This document shows positions 1 to 7,819 of a stretch of 24,356 bases of DNA, piece by piece. Position numbers and translations under genes: made by a program. This stretch comes from an uncultured Chloroflexota bacterium. GTDB lineage: Bacteria; Chloroflexota; Dehalococcoidia; UBA3495. The notes under the pieces are model-generated. The model searched no databases and had not been told where the DNA came from. It was given only the letters and a program-made list of their open reading frames with translations. Location of the stretch: positions 1 to 24,356 of the forward strand of contig CAJXEF010000009.1 of NCBI GenBank assembly GCA_913052545.1, written 5' to 3'. Positions within the stretch are counted from its first letter, which is position 1, and each line of letters starts with the position of its first letter.

Positions 1-555
1 ACTACCATGGCCAAGATAGTAGCAGGAGCACTTCCAGGAGGAGCAGTTGGAGGTAAACAAGAAATAATAGATCTGATAGCCCACAAAGGCGACCTTGAAT
101 GGGATTCTCAAAAGCGGGTTTATCACCCAGGCACATTTAACGCCAATCCTCTTTCTGCGGTAGCTGGCGCTACCTGTTTGGAACTCATTGCGACTCAACC
201 TATAAACCATCAAGCAGACTCCATGGCAATTCGTTTGAAACAAGGACTAAACGATGTGCTTGGGAAATTGGAGGTAGCTGGTCATGCCTATGGAATCGCC
301 TCAATGATCCACTTCGTGCTATCTGATTGCGACTGCGATCGAGAAGTATGCACCCTAGATCACGAGGATATAAAAAAGGCTATCGCCCTACCAGCTATGA
401 CAGGTCTCAAAAGAGGGTTGCAAAACCATGGTGTCGATATAATGGGTAAAAATGCATTTTTGGTCTCCTCCACCCATGCTGAAGAAGAAATAGACAAAAC
501 TCTAATGGCGTTCGAGCAAACTTTGAGAGAGGTACGTGAAGAAGGGTTAATTTAG
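1..555 (+). CDS. Glutamate-1-semialdehyde 2,1-aminomutase-like class III aminotransferase, C-terminal part (5' end outside window)
   Basis: The reading frame is open from base 1, so the gene starts upstream; the ATG at 7 is internal. The fragment matches the C-terminal half of PLP-dependent class III aminotransferases. The Lys of AKIVAGALPGGAVGG (codon 13-15) aligns with the PLP Schiff-base lysine of the family motif GKxxGGGxPxGAxGG, and HPGTFNANPLS is the typical HemL/GSA aminomutase signature that follows it. In the canonical role HemL converts glutamate-1-semialdehyde to 5-aminolevulinate for tetrapyrrole synthesis. The Cys/Asp-rich stretch SDCDCDREVC is unlike canonical HemL, and many such paralogs are catabolic aminotransferases, so the exact substrate is open. 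The family call is secure; HemL itself is only one option. It ends in TAG. Confidence 0.85.
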   Translation, partial: TTMAKIVAGALPGGAVGGKQEIIDLIAHKGDLEWDSQKRVYHPGTFNANPLSAVAGATCLELIATQPINHQADSMAIRLKQGLNDVLGKLEVAGHAYGIASMIHFVLSDCDCDREVCTLDHEDIKKAIALPAMTGLKRGLQNHGVDIMGKNAFLVSSTHAEEEIDKTLMAFEQTLREVREEGLI

Positions 556-657
556 CTGGTCCCTGAAAAAACTTGAATTGTAAATTGACATTTATCTGCT
601 AAAATCCCGCCATATTGCAAATTAAACGAACTTGACTAAATAAAACGGGAGGTCGAC

Positions 658-1182
658 ATGGCCAGAGTTGCTTTGGATCTGGGGGATTCTGGAGAATTAA
701 AAGTAATAGGAGCTTCTGGTTGGAACGTGGCGCCAGGATTGGTACCTGGAGAACCGAACCAAGGATTAGTCGCTGAACTAATGGGGAGTCCCGCCAGATT
801 ACCAGACTACGATGATTCTTCTTGGGATCACAACGTTGATATCCAAGCCCGATATTCAAAAGGATTTACTTTCGCATGGTACCGACTGGAATTTACAATG
901 CCAGAAGAAGTAAAGGGACAGAAAATAGACGGCAACCGTGTTTATTTTGAAACCAATGTAGACAATTACGGAGAAGTTTATTACGACGGAACCATAGACC
1001 GAACCATCGGTGTAATTACTGGAAACAACACAAATAAAAGAGTCCTCCTCGAAGAGCCGGCAGTTCCGGGAAGAAAGCATTTGATCGCTGTCTTGGTAGC
1101 CAACGCACCACTAGGAGAACCAGTAGGTGCGATCTTCATGAGGTTTGCTACTTTGGCCTTTGAAGAAGCCCCACCCCGATAG
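658..1182 (+). CDS. Conserved hypothetical protein, galactose-binding-like beta-sandwich
   Basis: A 174-aa soluble protein with no signal peptide or membrane segment. It starts at ATG 658 behind a strong GGGAGG site. The pattern DSSWD, then FAWYRLEFTMPE, then a hydrophobic strand and VDNYGEVYYDG resembles the jelly-roll sugar-binding domain at the N-terminus of GH2-type glycosidases (typical elements: D..W, W.R..F, D..EVYVNG). No catalytic glycosidase domain is present, so a binding or lectin-like role is inferred only from fold resemblance. The next gene, a selenoprotein thioredoxin/NHL protein, starts 33 bases downstream on the same strand, so the two are probably cotranscribed. Specific function unknown. 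Confidence 0.7.
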   Translation: MARVALDLGDSGELKVIGASGWNVAPGLVPGEPNQGLVAELMGSPARLPDYDDSSWDHNVDIQARYSKGFTFAWYRLEFTMPEEVKGQKIDGNRVYFETNVDNYGEVYYDGTIDRTIGVITGNNTNKRVLLEEPAVPGRKHLIAVLVANAPLGEPVGAIFMRFATLAFEEAPPR

Positions 1183-1215
1183 TGAATTACCCGACATAAC
1201 AGCTTGAAGGTACAA

Positions 1216-2697
1216 ATGCCTGAATTCTTCTCTGGACAAGTTAATGCCCCAGAGTTCCCTGATAATGCCGAATGGATTAATACCACCCGGCCATTAACAT
1301 TGAGGGAACTCCGGGGTCAGATCGTAATTTTGGATTTCTGGACCTACTGTTGAATTAACTGTCTTCACCTATTTCCCCAGTTGGCGAAAATAGAAGAGAA
1401 ATATGCTAGAGAGTTAGTGGTAATCGGTATACATTCTGCCAAATTTCCTAATGAACGATCCAAGGGAAATCTTTATAACGCTGTTCGGCGATATGAAATC
1501 GACCATCCCGTAATAAACGACGCGCAATTTCAAGTCTGGCAGCAATACGCTTGTCGAGCCTGGCCAACCTTGATGTTTGTCGATCCCACGGGCAAGGTGG
1601 TTGGCAAACATGAAGGTGAACTGACATACCAAGCACTCGATCAAGTTATATCACAGATGGTAGCCCAATTTGATAATGATAAAACACTCAAGAGATCGTC
1701 AAGATATTTCCCACCACCACTCAGTGTTTCTGAAAGCCTTTCTTATCCAGGAAAAGTTTTAGCCGACAATACCAGCAAATGTCTGTTCATAGCAGACACC
1801 AACCATAACCAGGTTCTAATAACATCGTTGGACGGGCAAATCCAAAACATCGTTGGATCCGGTTCGACTGCTTTAACAGATGGGAGCTTCACCGGATCAG
1901 CATTCAATCACCCTCAAGGCCTGGCTCTCAAGGAAAACAAAGTATACGTTGCAGACACAGGTAATCATGCGATCAGAGAAATTAATCTTAACCTAAAGAC
2001 GGTAGTCACCATTGCAGGACAGGGTATCCAAGGCTGGCCAACCACGAATATAGCAAAGGGAACAAATATTTCCTTAAACTCCCCGTGGGATCTCACCATT
2101 ATCGAAGAAGACTTGTTTATAGCTATGGCGGGCTCTCACCAACTTTGGCATATGAATCTTACTAACGACGACATAGGACCATACGCAGGTACCGGACAAG
2201 AATCCATCGTTGATGGACCGCTTCATGTCGCAAATCTAGCTCAGCCAAGCGGCATCACTTCGGATACAAACTATTTGTACTTCGCTGACAGCGAAACCAG
2301 CGCAATTAGATCTGCGAACCTTGACCCTACCGGAGACATCGATACTATAGTAGGACAAGATTTGTTTGTATTTGGTGACGTTGATGGAGATCAAGAACAA
2401 TGCCGGTTACAACATCCCTTAGGGGTAACCTATCAACAGGGATATTTATATGTCGCCGACACTTACAATCACAAACTCAAGTGTATTTCCATAGAGACCA
2501 AAATTACTCGTACAATATTTGGAAACGGTAAGCCTGGACTAAAAGACGGGGTTGGGCTTGAAGCCGAATTTTCGGAACCCAGTGGATTAAGTATTGCAGG
2601 AGACGATTTATATATTGCAGACACAAACAACCACGTTATAAGAAAGGCAAATATTTTTACTCTCGAAGTTACCACAATGAACATACAGCGACCGTGA
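1216..2697 (+). CDS. Selenocysteine-containing thioredoxin-like/NHL-repeat protein (NHLRC2-like)
   Basis: Reading from ATG 1216 (weak GAAGG site upstream) gives a 493-aa protein if the in-frame TGA at 1351-1353 is read as selenocysteine (residue 46). The residues around it, FWTYC-U-INCLH, match the FWTYCCINCMH redox motif of NHLRC2-type thioredoxins with Sec in place of the second Cys, so the catalytic pair is U46-x-x-C49. Family features flank the UGA on both sides: APEFP and [17 protein letters not shown] before it, thioredoxin-fold sequence after it. The first ~160 residues are the thioredoxin domain. The rest is a six-bladed NHL propeller with repeats such as [15 protein letters not shown] hairpin 26 nt after the UGA is a plausible bacterial SECIS. 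Likely role: thiol/disulfide or peroxide chemistry on an unknown partner. A caller using TGA as stop would report only 1381-2697 from a TTG. Confidence 0.88.
1369..1393 (+). promoter_or_regulatory. Candidate bacterial SECIS element of the thioredoxin/NHL selenoprotein
   Basis: The stem CTATTT (1369-1374) pairs with AAATAG (1388-1393). Above it CC (1377-1378) can pair with GG (1383-1384), leaving the apical loop AGTT (1379-1382). The loop contains the G-U pair of bases expected for SelB recognition and begins 26 nt after the UGA at 1351-1353, within the range of known bacterial SECIS elements. Folding was done by eye; the stem is interrupted by mismatches between the two helices. Confidence 0.5.
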
Positions 2698-2765
2698 AAG
2701 CAGCCGAATCGTAGCCAATCAATGAAAATAAATACTTAACATTTCTTAGACTACAATACTATTGA

Positions 2766-2771
2766 TATAAT
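2766..2771 (+). promoter_or_regulatory. Possible extended -10 promoter element upstream of the MFS gene
   Basis: TGATATAAT ends at 2771: a perfect TATAAT preceded by TG, which is an extended -10 arrangement. No good -35 box lies 16-18 bases upstream. It sits about 90 bases before the MFS start, in an otherwise AT-rich gap (2698-2862) with no recognised gene. Weak evidence on its own. Confidence 0.3.
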
Positions 2772-2862
2772 TTGATACTCCATGCGGGATCTAAGAAAAG
2801 CGCAGTTTTTTCAGTTAGGTTAAAATATATTTCTGACCACCCGTTTTCTCTAAGGCTTTTTA

Positions 2863-4125
2863 TTGCAGAATCAATCAGGCAGTAGTATCCCGGTTTTCAA
2901 CGTATTACAAAACAAAGCATTCATAAATGTTTGGTGGGCGGGTAGCCTGCACGAAATATCAAGAAGAACAGAATTACTAGTTCTAAGCCTTTTAATATTT
3001 CAAACTACCGGTTCACCTTTTCAACTGCTTCTAGTCCTAGTTTTTAATAACGTCCCTCGTCCAGTTCTTTCACTAATCTTTGGAAGCATCGCAGATAGGT
3101 TCAATCGCTGGCATATCATGTTAGTGGCTCAATTTGCCAACGTTATGACCTCGGGAGTTGTTTTTGGGTTGATCTTTTTTGATGTTGTTCAACCTTGGCA
3201 ATTATACCTAGCATTAATAATGCAAGGGATCACTAAAGCCCTAGAAGATCCTTCAAGACGGACCGCCATATTAGACATCGTTGGGGAAACCAAGGTCGTT
3301 AACGCCCTCTCATTGGATCAAATAGGTAATACCACCGGAAAAATAGCAGGCCCATTTTTAGCGGGATTACTCGTGGAAACCATGGGGTTTTCAGAAGCCT
3401 ACTCCTTCGTATTGGTTACACACGCTGTGGCATTTGTCTTCGTAACCAGAATTAGAATTCCAGATCGAATAATCGTCCGCGATCAACAACCTGTAGTACA
3501 AGGGTTATGGATAAGCATCAAGTATGCAGCAGCTAACCCTTTGTTAATGGGTATGCTTTATATAACGATAATCATGAATGCCGCAGCCTTCCCTGCCCAG
3601 CAACTAATAACTGCCATAGGACATACAAACCTACACGTTGGAGAGACTTTGATTGGCGTCCTGGTGGCAGCAGAAGGTCTCGGACAATTGATTGGTGCCG
3701 GGTTGATGGCTGTTAGTAGAAATATTCAATATCACGGTAGAGTCTTCGCCTTGGGATCCACTATTGTCCTAATAATGGGTTTAATGTGGGCATGGTCCCC
3801 GTGGTACCTATTGACCTTTTGCATTTTGATCTTAGGGGGCATTGGACAATCAGGATTCGGTACAATGCAAAGTTCTATAACCCTGCTTTCCGCCCCTCAG
3901 GAACTCAGAGGCCGTATGGTTGGTCTCATGAGTTTTTGTATAGGTGTAGGGACACCAATCGGCGGCCTGGAAATGGGTCTGTTAGCTGCGGCTGCCGGAT
4001 CTCAATGGGCAATTTCTATTAACGGCATAGTCGGGTTAGTATTAATCATACCTGGCATAATTCTAACCCCGTTGATTACGGGGAGAACTACCGATCAACG
4101 AAAGCCAATTCTCCTTAACAAATAG
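2863..4125 (+). CDS. MFS family transporter (MFS_3/enterobactin-exporter-like efflux permease)
   Basis: A 420-aa integral inner-membrane protein with about 12 hydrophobic segments. The conserved MFS loop 2-3 motif is visible as GSIADRFNRWHIM (residues 74-86). QGITKALEDPSRRTAILDIVG and NALSLDQIGNTTGKIAGPFLAG resemble the MFS_3 branch (EntS and related exporters), where alternate-access export is driven by the proton gradient. Substrate cannot be read from sequence. The start is TTG 2863: an in-frame TAA lies just upstream (2848) and AAGG sits 7 bases before the TTG. The gene stands alone between 165-base and 176-base gaps. The second half is rich in Gly/Ala helices, as usual for the family. 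Confidence 0.88.
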   Translation: MQNQSGSSIPVFNVLQNKAFINVWWAGSLHEISRRTELLVLSLLIFQTTGSPFQLLLVLVFNNVPRPVLSLIFGSIADRFNRWHIMLVAQFANVMTSGVVFGLIFFDVVQPWQLYLALIMQGITKALEDPSRRTAILDIVGETKVVNALSLDQIGNTTGKIAGPFLAGLLVETMGFSEAYSFVLVTHAVAFVFVTRIRIPDRIIVRDQQPVVQGLWISIKYAAANPLLMGMLYITIIMNAAAFPAQQLITAIGHTNLHVGETLIGVLVAAEGLGQLIGAGLMAVSRNIQYHGRVFALGSTIVLIMGLMWAWSPWYLLTFCILILGGIGQSGFGTMQSSITLLSAPQELRGRMVGLMSFCIGVGTPIGGLEMGLLAAAAGSQWAISINGIVGLVLIIPGIILTPLITGRTTDQRKPILLNK

Positions 4126-4301
4126 TAGTTGTGCAGAGCTCCTTGCTTCTATATATTCACCAGTTATACTTGAAAAAGCCACCCGTACAGACAGAGATTC
4201 CAGAGGCCCTAACATAGGTAACTAAGTATTAACATTTCAACACATTAATCCCAATGCGAAGTATCCTCAGCTGACCAATAGAAATATAAAAGGAGACCGC
4301 G

Positions 4302-4733
4302 ATGACCAAAGTATTGGTAATCCAGGGAGCAGGTATGAACATGAGAGGAAAATCTCAAGTAGAAATATTTGGGACCGACACTCTAGAGCAAATAAATGAG
4401 CAGGTAACGGGTTACGCGGAAGGTTTAGGAGTCGATGTAAAGTTCGTTCACTCTAACATTGAAGGGGAAGTCATCAACGCTTTATATGAAGCCCACGAGG
4501 ATGGTACCGATGCCGCTTTAATGAACCCTGCAGGATATACGACCACCACGGGACCAATTCGGGCGGCCATTTCGCAAGTGGGATTTCCAGTAATCGAAGT
4601 TCACGCTTCTAACCCAACCTCTAGGGGGACCGTATCCACCATACAACCTGTATGCAAGGGTTCGGTATACGGATTCGGAGTATACGGCTATTATCTCGCC
4701 CTAGAAGCAGTAAAACGTATAGCTGGAAATTAG
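4302..4733 (+). CDS. Type II dehydroquinase (AroQ)-like protein with altered catalytic residues
   Basis: A 143-aa protein, the usual length of type II 3-dehydroquinate dehydratases, starting at ATG 4302 behind AAAAGGAG. The fold markers are all present: VIQGAGMNMRGK, the SNIEGEVINALYEA helix, NPAGYTTTTGPIRAAI, PVIEVHASNP and YGFGVYGYYLALEA. In the canonical enzyme the N-terminal loop carries the essential Arg and Tyr (INGPNLNLLGKREPEIYG type). Here the aligned positions read Ser (GKSQ) and Phe (EIFG), and the GPN Asn is Gly. The EVH Glu/His pair is kept, while the HARE..R.HS segment is changed to TSRGTVSTIQ. It is probably a homolog with different or no dehydratase activity rather than the shikimate-pathway enzyme. 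Family call secure, function uncertain. Confidence 0.8.
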   Translation: MTKVLVIQGAGMNMRGKSQVEIFGTDTLEQINEQVTGYAEGLGVDVKFVHSNIEGEVINALYEAHEDGTDAALMNPAGYTTTTGPIRAAISQVGFPVIEVHASNPTSRGTVSTIQPVCKGSVYGFGVYGYYLALEAVKRIAGN

Positions 4734-4758
4734 TTTAGAGGTAACCTGACTAATAATA

Positions 4759-4785
4759 GGGGGTAACCTTTGTGAGGTTACCCCC
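4759..4785 (+). terminator. Hairpin terminator between convergent genes
   Basis: A perfect 10-bp stem, GGGGGTAACC (4759-4768) with GGTTACCCCC (4776-4785), and a 7-base loop. It lies between the AroQ-like gene (plus) and the small CxxC gene (minus), which converge. The plus-strand tail is CCCTTTA and the minus-strand tail TATTATTAG; neither is a long U run, but the stem is strong and could serve both directions. Confidence 0.7.
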
Positions 4786-4825
4786 CCCTTTACAGTGTCT
4801 TTAGGGCCAAATGACAAATTGGATG

Positions 4826-5017
4826 CTATTCACACCGTAAACAACGAAACTCTGTGAAGACACTTTCATGCAGGTCCGGATTAGTTTGAATGAAATCCAT
4901 GATTACACGAATTACTTTGTCTTCGCTCCCAATGCCGTATTTTTCCACCGCAGATTTAATAAAAATTCTATGGTCAACATTGAGCTCAACCTCGAAAGTT
5001 TCCTTAGCTCCTGCCAT
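4826..5017 (-). CDS. Small hypothetical protein with C-terminal CxxC
   Basis: A 63-aa protein whose start is supported by AAGGAG seven bases before the ATG. Residues 10-50 predict a short beta strand (FEVELNVD) followed by two helices (RIFIKSAVEKYG and EDKVIRVIMDFIQTN), an arrangement loosely like ribbon-helix-helix or small adaptor folds. It ends in FRCLRCE, so Cys59 and Cys62 form a terminal CxxC that could bind metal or take part in redox chemistry. I do not recognise the family. It is convergent with the AroQ-like gene and lies downstream of the bicupin gene on the same strand (69-base gap). Confidence 0.6.
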   Translation of the reverse strand: MAGAKETFEVELNVDHRIFIKSAVEKYGIGSEDKVIRVIMDFIQTNPDLHESVFTEFRCLRCE

Positions 5018-5086
5018 GCAAATACTCCTTCTTAAAACTAATGATTTATTTTACCTACAACAACCCGATTATCAGGTCAACTAGCC

Positions 5087-5794
5087 TTAATGGGATTCAG
5101 AACCTACCTCGTTAAACGTTACACGTAACATAGCTGATCCGGTCTCGTTCTTCCATTGATGTTGGGAATTGGGCGGGACAACTATAGCATCTCCCTCAGA
5201 TACCGTGTAATCAGTTCCATCGCATGTCAATGTACCAACACCATCGAGGACATACACAACGTGGTCCCACTTATGCGAATGTCCGCCTGTGTCCGGATGA
5301 CTAACCGCTCCTGGCATCATTGGACCGTTATAAAGCATAACGTAATTCGGAACCCCATCTTTGGTATTCAAGATACGACTGCCTGTCTCAGCATCAAGAT
5401 CTTCACAGTTACGAATTACTGGGGGCTGTCCCGTACCTTGGCCACCGTCGTTTTGAGCACCACCACTCCTGGCCGCCTCTAAGGGGTTAATCTCTATCCG
5501 AATAATATCTCCCTGCCCACCATTATTCAAAGTGTAATGATCTACATTGCCAGGTATGAACATGGCATCACCTTGTCTGACCGGATATTCGTTACCATCA
5601 CAAAACAGGGTTCCCGAGCCCTGGATAATATAAACTTCATGTTCCCAGGGATGTATATGATGGGAACTCGTTTTTCCCGGCTCAATTCTTGAATAAGACA
5701 AAGTACAAGTCGTAGGTTTATCGTCCAGAGAGACCAGCCTGGCAGAACCCTCTGCCAAATTAGCACTTCTATAGTTTCGAATCGATGGCTCCAT
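5087..5794 (-). CDS. Bicupin (double cupin domain) protein
   Basis: A 235-aa cytosolic protein made of two cupin beta-barrels, starting at ATG 5794 behind AAAGGAG. Cupin 1 (about 30-103) has both motifs: HHIHPWEHEVYIIQGSG gives His46, His48 and Glu53, and GDAMFIPGNVDHY gives His86, a full 3-His/1-Glu metal site. Cupin 2 (about 150-228) has His172, His174 and His212, but the Glu position is Val179, so its site is a 3-His or incomplete one. A Gly/Gln-rich linker (110-124) joins them. Such bicupins include quercetin-dioxygenase-like and mannose-6-phosphate isomerase-like enzymes as well as small-molecule sensors; the substrate cannot be told. It is divergent from selD across a 238-base gap. Confidence 0.82.
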   Translation of the reverse strand: MEPSIRNYRSANLAEGSARLVSLDDKPTTCTLSYSRIEPGKTSSHHIHPWEHEVYIIQGSGTLFCDGNEYPVRQGDAMFIPGNVDHYTLNNGGQGDIIRIEINPLEAARSGGAQNDGGQGTGQPPVIRNCEDLDAETGSRILNTKDGVPNYVMLYNGPMMPGAVSHPDTGGHSHKWDHVVYVLDGVGTLTCDGTDYTVSEGDAIVVPPNSQHQWKNETGSAMLRVTFNEVGSESH

Positions 5795-5857
5795 TAATTT
5801 CGCTCCTTTATCAAGAATAATTTCCAGGGGAACATCCCCATAATAGTTTAGCTAGTG

Positions 5858-5889
5858 TATACGCAATATCCCCATATACGTAATATCCC
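5858..5889. repeat. 17-base tandem repeat in the bicupin/selD divergent gap
   Basis: TATACGCAATATCCCC (5858-5873) is followed by TATACGTAATATCCC (5875-5889), so two copies lie 17 bases apart with a single C/T difference. A further ATCCCCATA lies at 5834-5842. The rest of the gap (5795-6032) has no ORF that I support. A period of 17 bases is not one helical turn multiple, but regulator half-sites or a minus-strand promoter region for the bicupin gene are possible. Confidence 0.55.
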
Positions 5890-6032
5890 TCATTCACATT
5901 TAATTGAAGCAGATTATAGTATTGGCAAGTATGTTGATCAATGTTAGCCTGAGACTCTGATTCCTAATATCAAATGTAACGCAATTCCGTCGTAAATCAA
6001 CCAATAATGGATAACTGATTAGGAGGCTCTTC

Positions 6033-7079
6033 ATGGTAGAAAATGCAATACGGTTGACTGAACTTTCCCACTGTGCTGGTTGAGCGGCTAAATTCAGCTT
6101 AGAAGATCTGGTTCAGATCTTGAAAGATGTGCCCATGATTAAACACCCGAATCTATTGGTCGGGACAGAAACAGGTGACGATGCGGCAGTTTACCGTATA
6201 AACGATCATATTGCATTAATCATGACAGTAGATTTTTTCCCACCCATAACCGACGATCCTTTCCAATTTGGAGAGATTGCCGCGGCTAATTCGCTAAGCG
6301 ATGTATATGCTATGGGTGGGACTCCTCTGGTAGCCATGAACATAGTCGGATTCCCAGCCGAACTTGATAAGGAAATCCTCGGAGAAATACTAAAGGGAGG
6401 CTATTCCAAAGCTGAAGAAGCTGAATGCCTAATCGTAGGAGGTCATACTGTCGACGATCCAGAACCTAAATATGGTCTTTCAGTCGTCGGAACAGTAGAA
6501 CCTGGCAAACAAATCACCAATGCAGGGGCACGACCTGATGATGTGTTAATCCTTACCAAACCTATAGGATCAGGAATAATCACAACAGCCGGGAAACAGG
6601 GAATATGTCCACCAGAGGTTCTACAAGAAGCATGCCAATTTATGGCTACCCTTAACCGCTCAGCAGCTCAAGCAATGACAGACATTGGAGTCCATTCCGC
6701 AACAGATGTGACCGGATTTGGATTAATGGGACATCTGCAATCCATGATTAAGGGTAGTGGAGTCAGCGCAGAAATAACATTATCGGATGTACCGGCCATA
6801 TCCGGCACCTGGGAACTTTTGAATCAAGGGATAGCACCGGGAGGTACCCACCGAAACCTCCAAAGCGTAGCTCAATCTGCTATATGGCATCCAGACCTCA
6901 GCGAAAAAGAGCAATTATTTTTATGCGATGCACAAACCTCAGGTGGTTTGCTCATTTCGGTTGCAAAAGAAAAGGAATCTGATCTTATAAGCGCATTACA
7001 GGCACATTCAGTTTTAGCATCGACCAAGATTGGAAAGATCACTGAAGGTACCAACAATAAAATCAGCGTTACACCATAG
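6033..7079 (+). CDS. selD: Selenide, water dikinase (selenophosphate synthetase), selenocysteine-containing
   Basis: Makes selenophosphate from selenide and ATP, the selenium donor for Sec-tRNA and selenouridine. ATG 6033 follows AGGAGG and the protein is 348 aa if the in-frame TGA at 6081-6083 is read as Sec. N-terminal MVENAIRLTELSHCAGUAAK aligns with E. coli SelD [20 protein letters not shown], placing Sec17 exactly at the catalytic Cys17 and Lys20 at the essential lysine. Next come the glycine/Asp-rich ATP and metal motifs TGDDAAVY and VDFFPPITDDPFQFG, AAANSLSDVYAMGG, GGHTVDDPEPKYG and the C-terminal domain DVTGFGLMGHL and DAQTSGGLL. A hairpin follows the UGA at the distance expected for a SECIS. 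Ordinary callers would start it at TTG 6120 and lose the active site. Confidence 0.95.
6103..6121 (+). promoter_or_regulatory. Candidate bacterial SECIS element of selD
   Basis: A perfect 8-bp stem, AAGATCTG (6103-6110) with CAGATCTT (6114-6121), and the loop GTT (6111-6113). The loop carries the G-U expected for SelB binding and begins 27 nt after the UGA, nearly the same offset as in the thioredoxin/NHL gene. It lies inside the coding sequence, as bacterial SECIS elements do. Confidence 0.65.
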
Positions 7080-7136
7080 TCATCTAAACTGGATGTAATG
7101 ACAATAAGTTAATCATTCACAAATAGGGAGAATAAT

Positions 7137-7760
7137 TTGGAACCCAAATTCGGACTCAAAAGACCTGACCAAGTCAAACCGGCCCCCGAGCAAGGGGAGA
7201 GAGTACCACCAGGTCAATTCCTCAGCCAAAAATTTCCTGTACTCACATACGGTTCAACCCCGCAAGTGGACTTAGCCACGTGGAAGCTAAAGATATTTGG
7301 CCTGGTAGAACAAGAAATAGAGATAAATTGGAATCAATTTTTAAACCTAGAATGGAACTCCATTACCGCCGATTTCCACTGTGTCACCCAATGGAGTTCC
7401 TTAGATAACGGCTGGGAAGGAGTTACGTTGGCCAACCTGGTCAAACTAGCTAACCCCCTTCCTAACGCCAATTACATCATGGCCCATTGCTTTGGAGACT
7501 ACACTACAAATATACCTCTTCAAATCGCGTTGCATGAGGGGTTTTTAGCGCACAAACAAAACGGGGAGGAGATGGAACCTGATCACGGTTGGCCCTTACG
7601 ATTGATTATTCCTAGCCGTTACGCTTGGAAAAGTGCTAAATGGATCAATGGTATTGAATTTATGGAAGAAGATTCTCCAGGCTTTTGGGAACAACGAGGT
7701 TACAACAATAACGCGGACCCTTGGGAAGAAGAACGGTTCTGGCCAGAACTCAACAAATAG
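7137..7760 (+). CDS. Sulfite oxidase-like molybdopterin-dependent oxidoreductase (YuiH-type)
   Basis: A 207-aa protein holding only the oxidoreductase molybdopterin-binding domain. TTG start at 7137 behind AGGGAG. FHCVTQWSSLDNGWEGV (80-96) contains Cys82, the predicted thiolate ligand of the molybdenum, in the family motif CxT.WS. RLIIPSRYAWKSAKWINGIEF is the conserved cofactor-binding end of the domain. There is no Tat or Sec signal and no heme or dimerisation domain, so it resembles cytoplasmic YuiH-like proteins rather than SorA or MsrP. Natural substrate unknown; oxygen-atom transfer to sulfur compounds or sulfoxides is possible. It lies 57 bases after selD on the same strand and may be cotranscribed. 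Confidence 0.85.
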   Translation: MEPKFGLKRPDQVKPAPEQGERVPPGQFLSQKFPVLTYGSTPQVDLATWKLKIFGLVEQEIEINWNQFLNLEWNSITADFHCVTQWSSLDNGWEGVTLANLVKLANPLPNANYIMAHCFGDYTTNIPLQIALHEGFLAHKQNGEEMEPDHGWPLRLIIPSRYAWKSAKWINGIEFMEEDSPGFWEQRGYNNNADPWEEERFWPELNK

Positions 7761-7819
7761 CAGAATAAACAGCTCGTTACCGGAAATTATTCGTGCAATT
7801 TATTAGCGAAATCCCTTAT

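Noticed and set aside
573..605. TTGAAT or TTGACA with TAAAAT as a promoter for the 658 gene
   Set aside because: Spacings are 21 and 9 bases, outside the normal range.
1381..2697. Frame start at TTG 1381 as the true NHL-protein start, or an N-terminal pseudogene upstream
   Set aside because: The sequence 5' of the TGA encodes the conserved first half of the thioredoxin domain in the same frame and ends precisely at the redox motif; a Sec codon explains it better than a nonsense mutation.
2695..2697. Terminal TGA of the NHL selenoprotein as a second Sec codon
   Set aside because: Readthrough adds only about 13 non-family residues to a TAA and no hairpin or Cys-homologous position is present.
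6120..7079. selD starting at TTG 6120
   Set aside because: This would drop the catalytic Sec17/Lys20 segment; ATG 6033 has AGGAGG and a conserved N-terminus.
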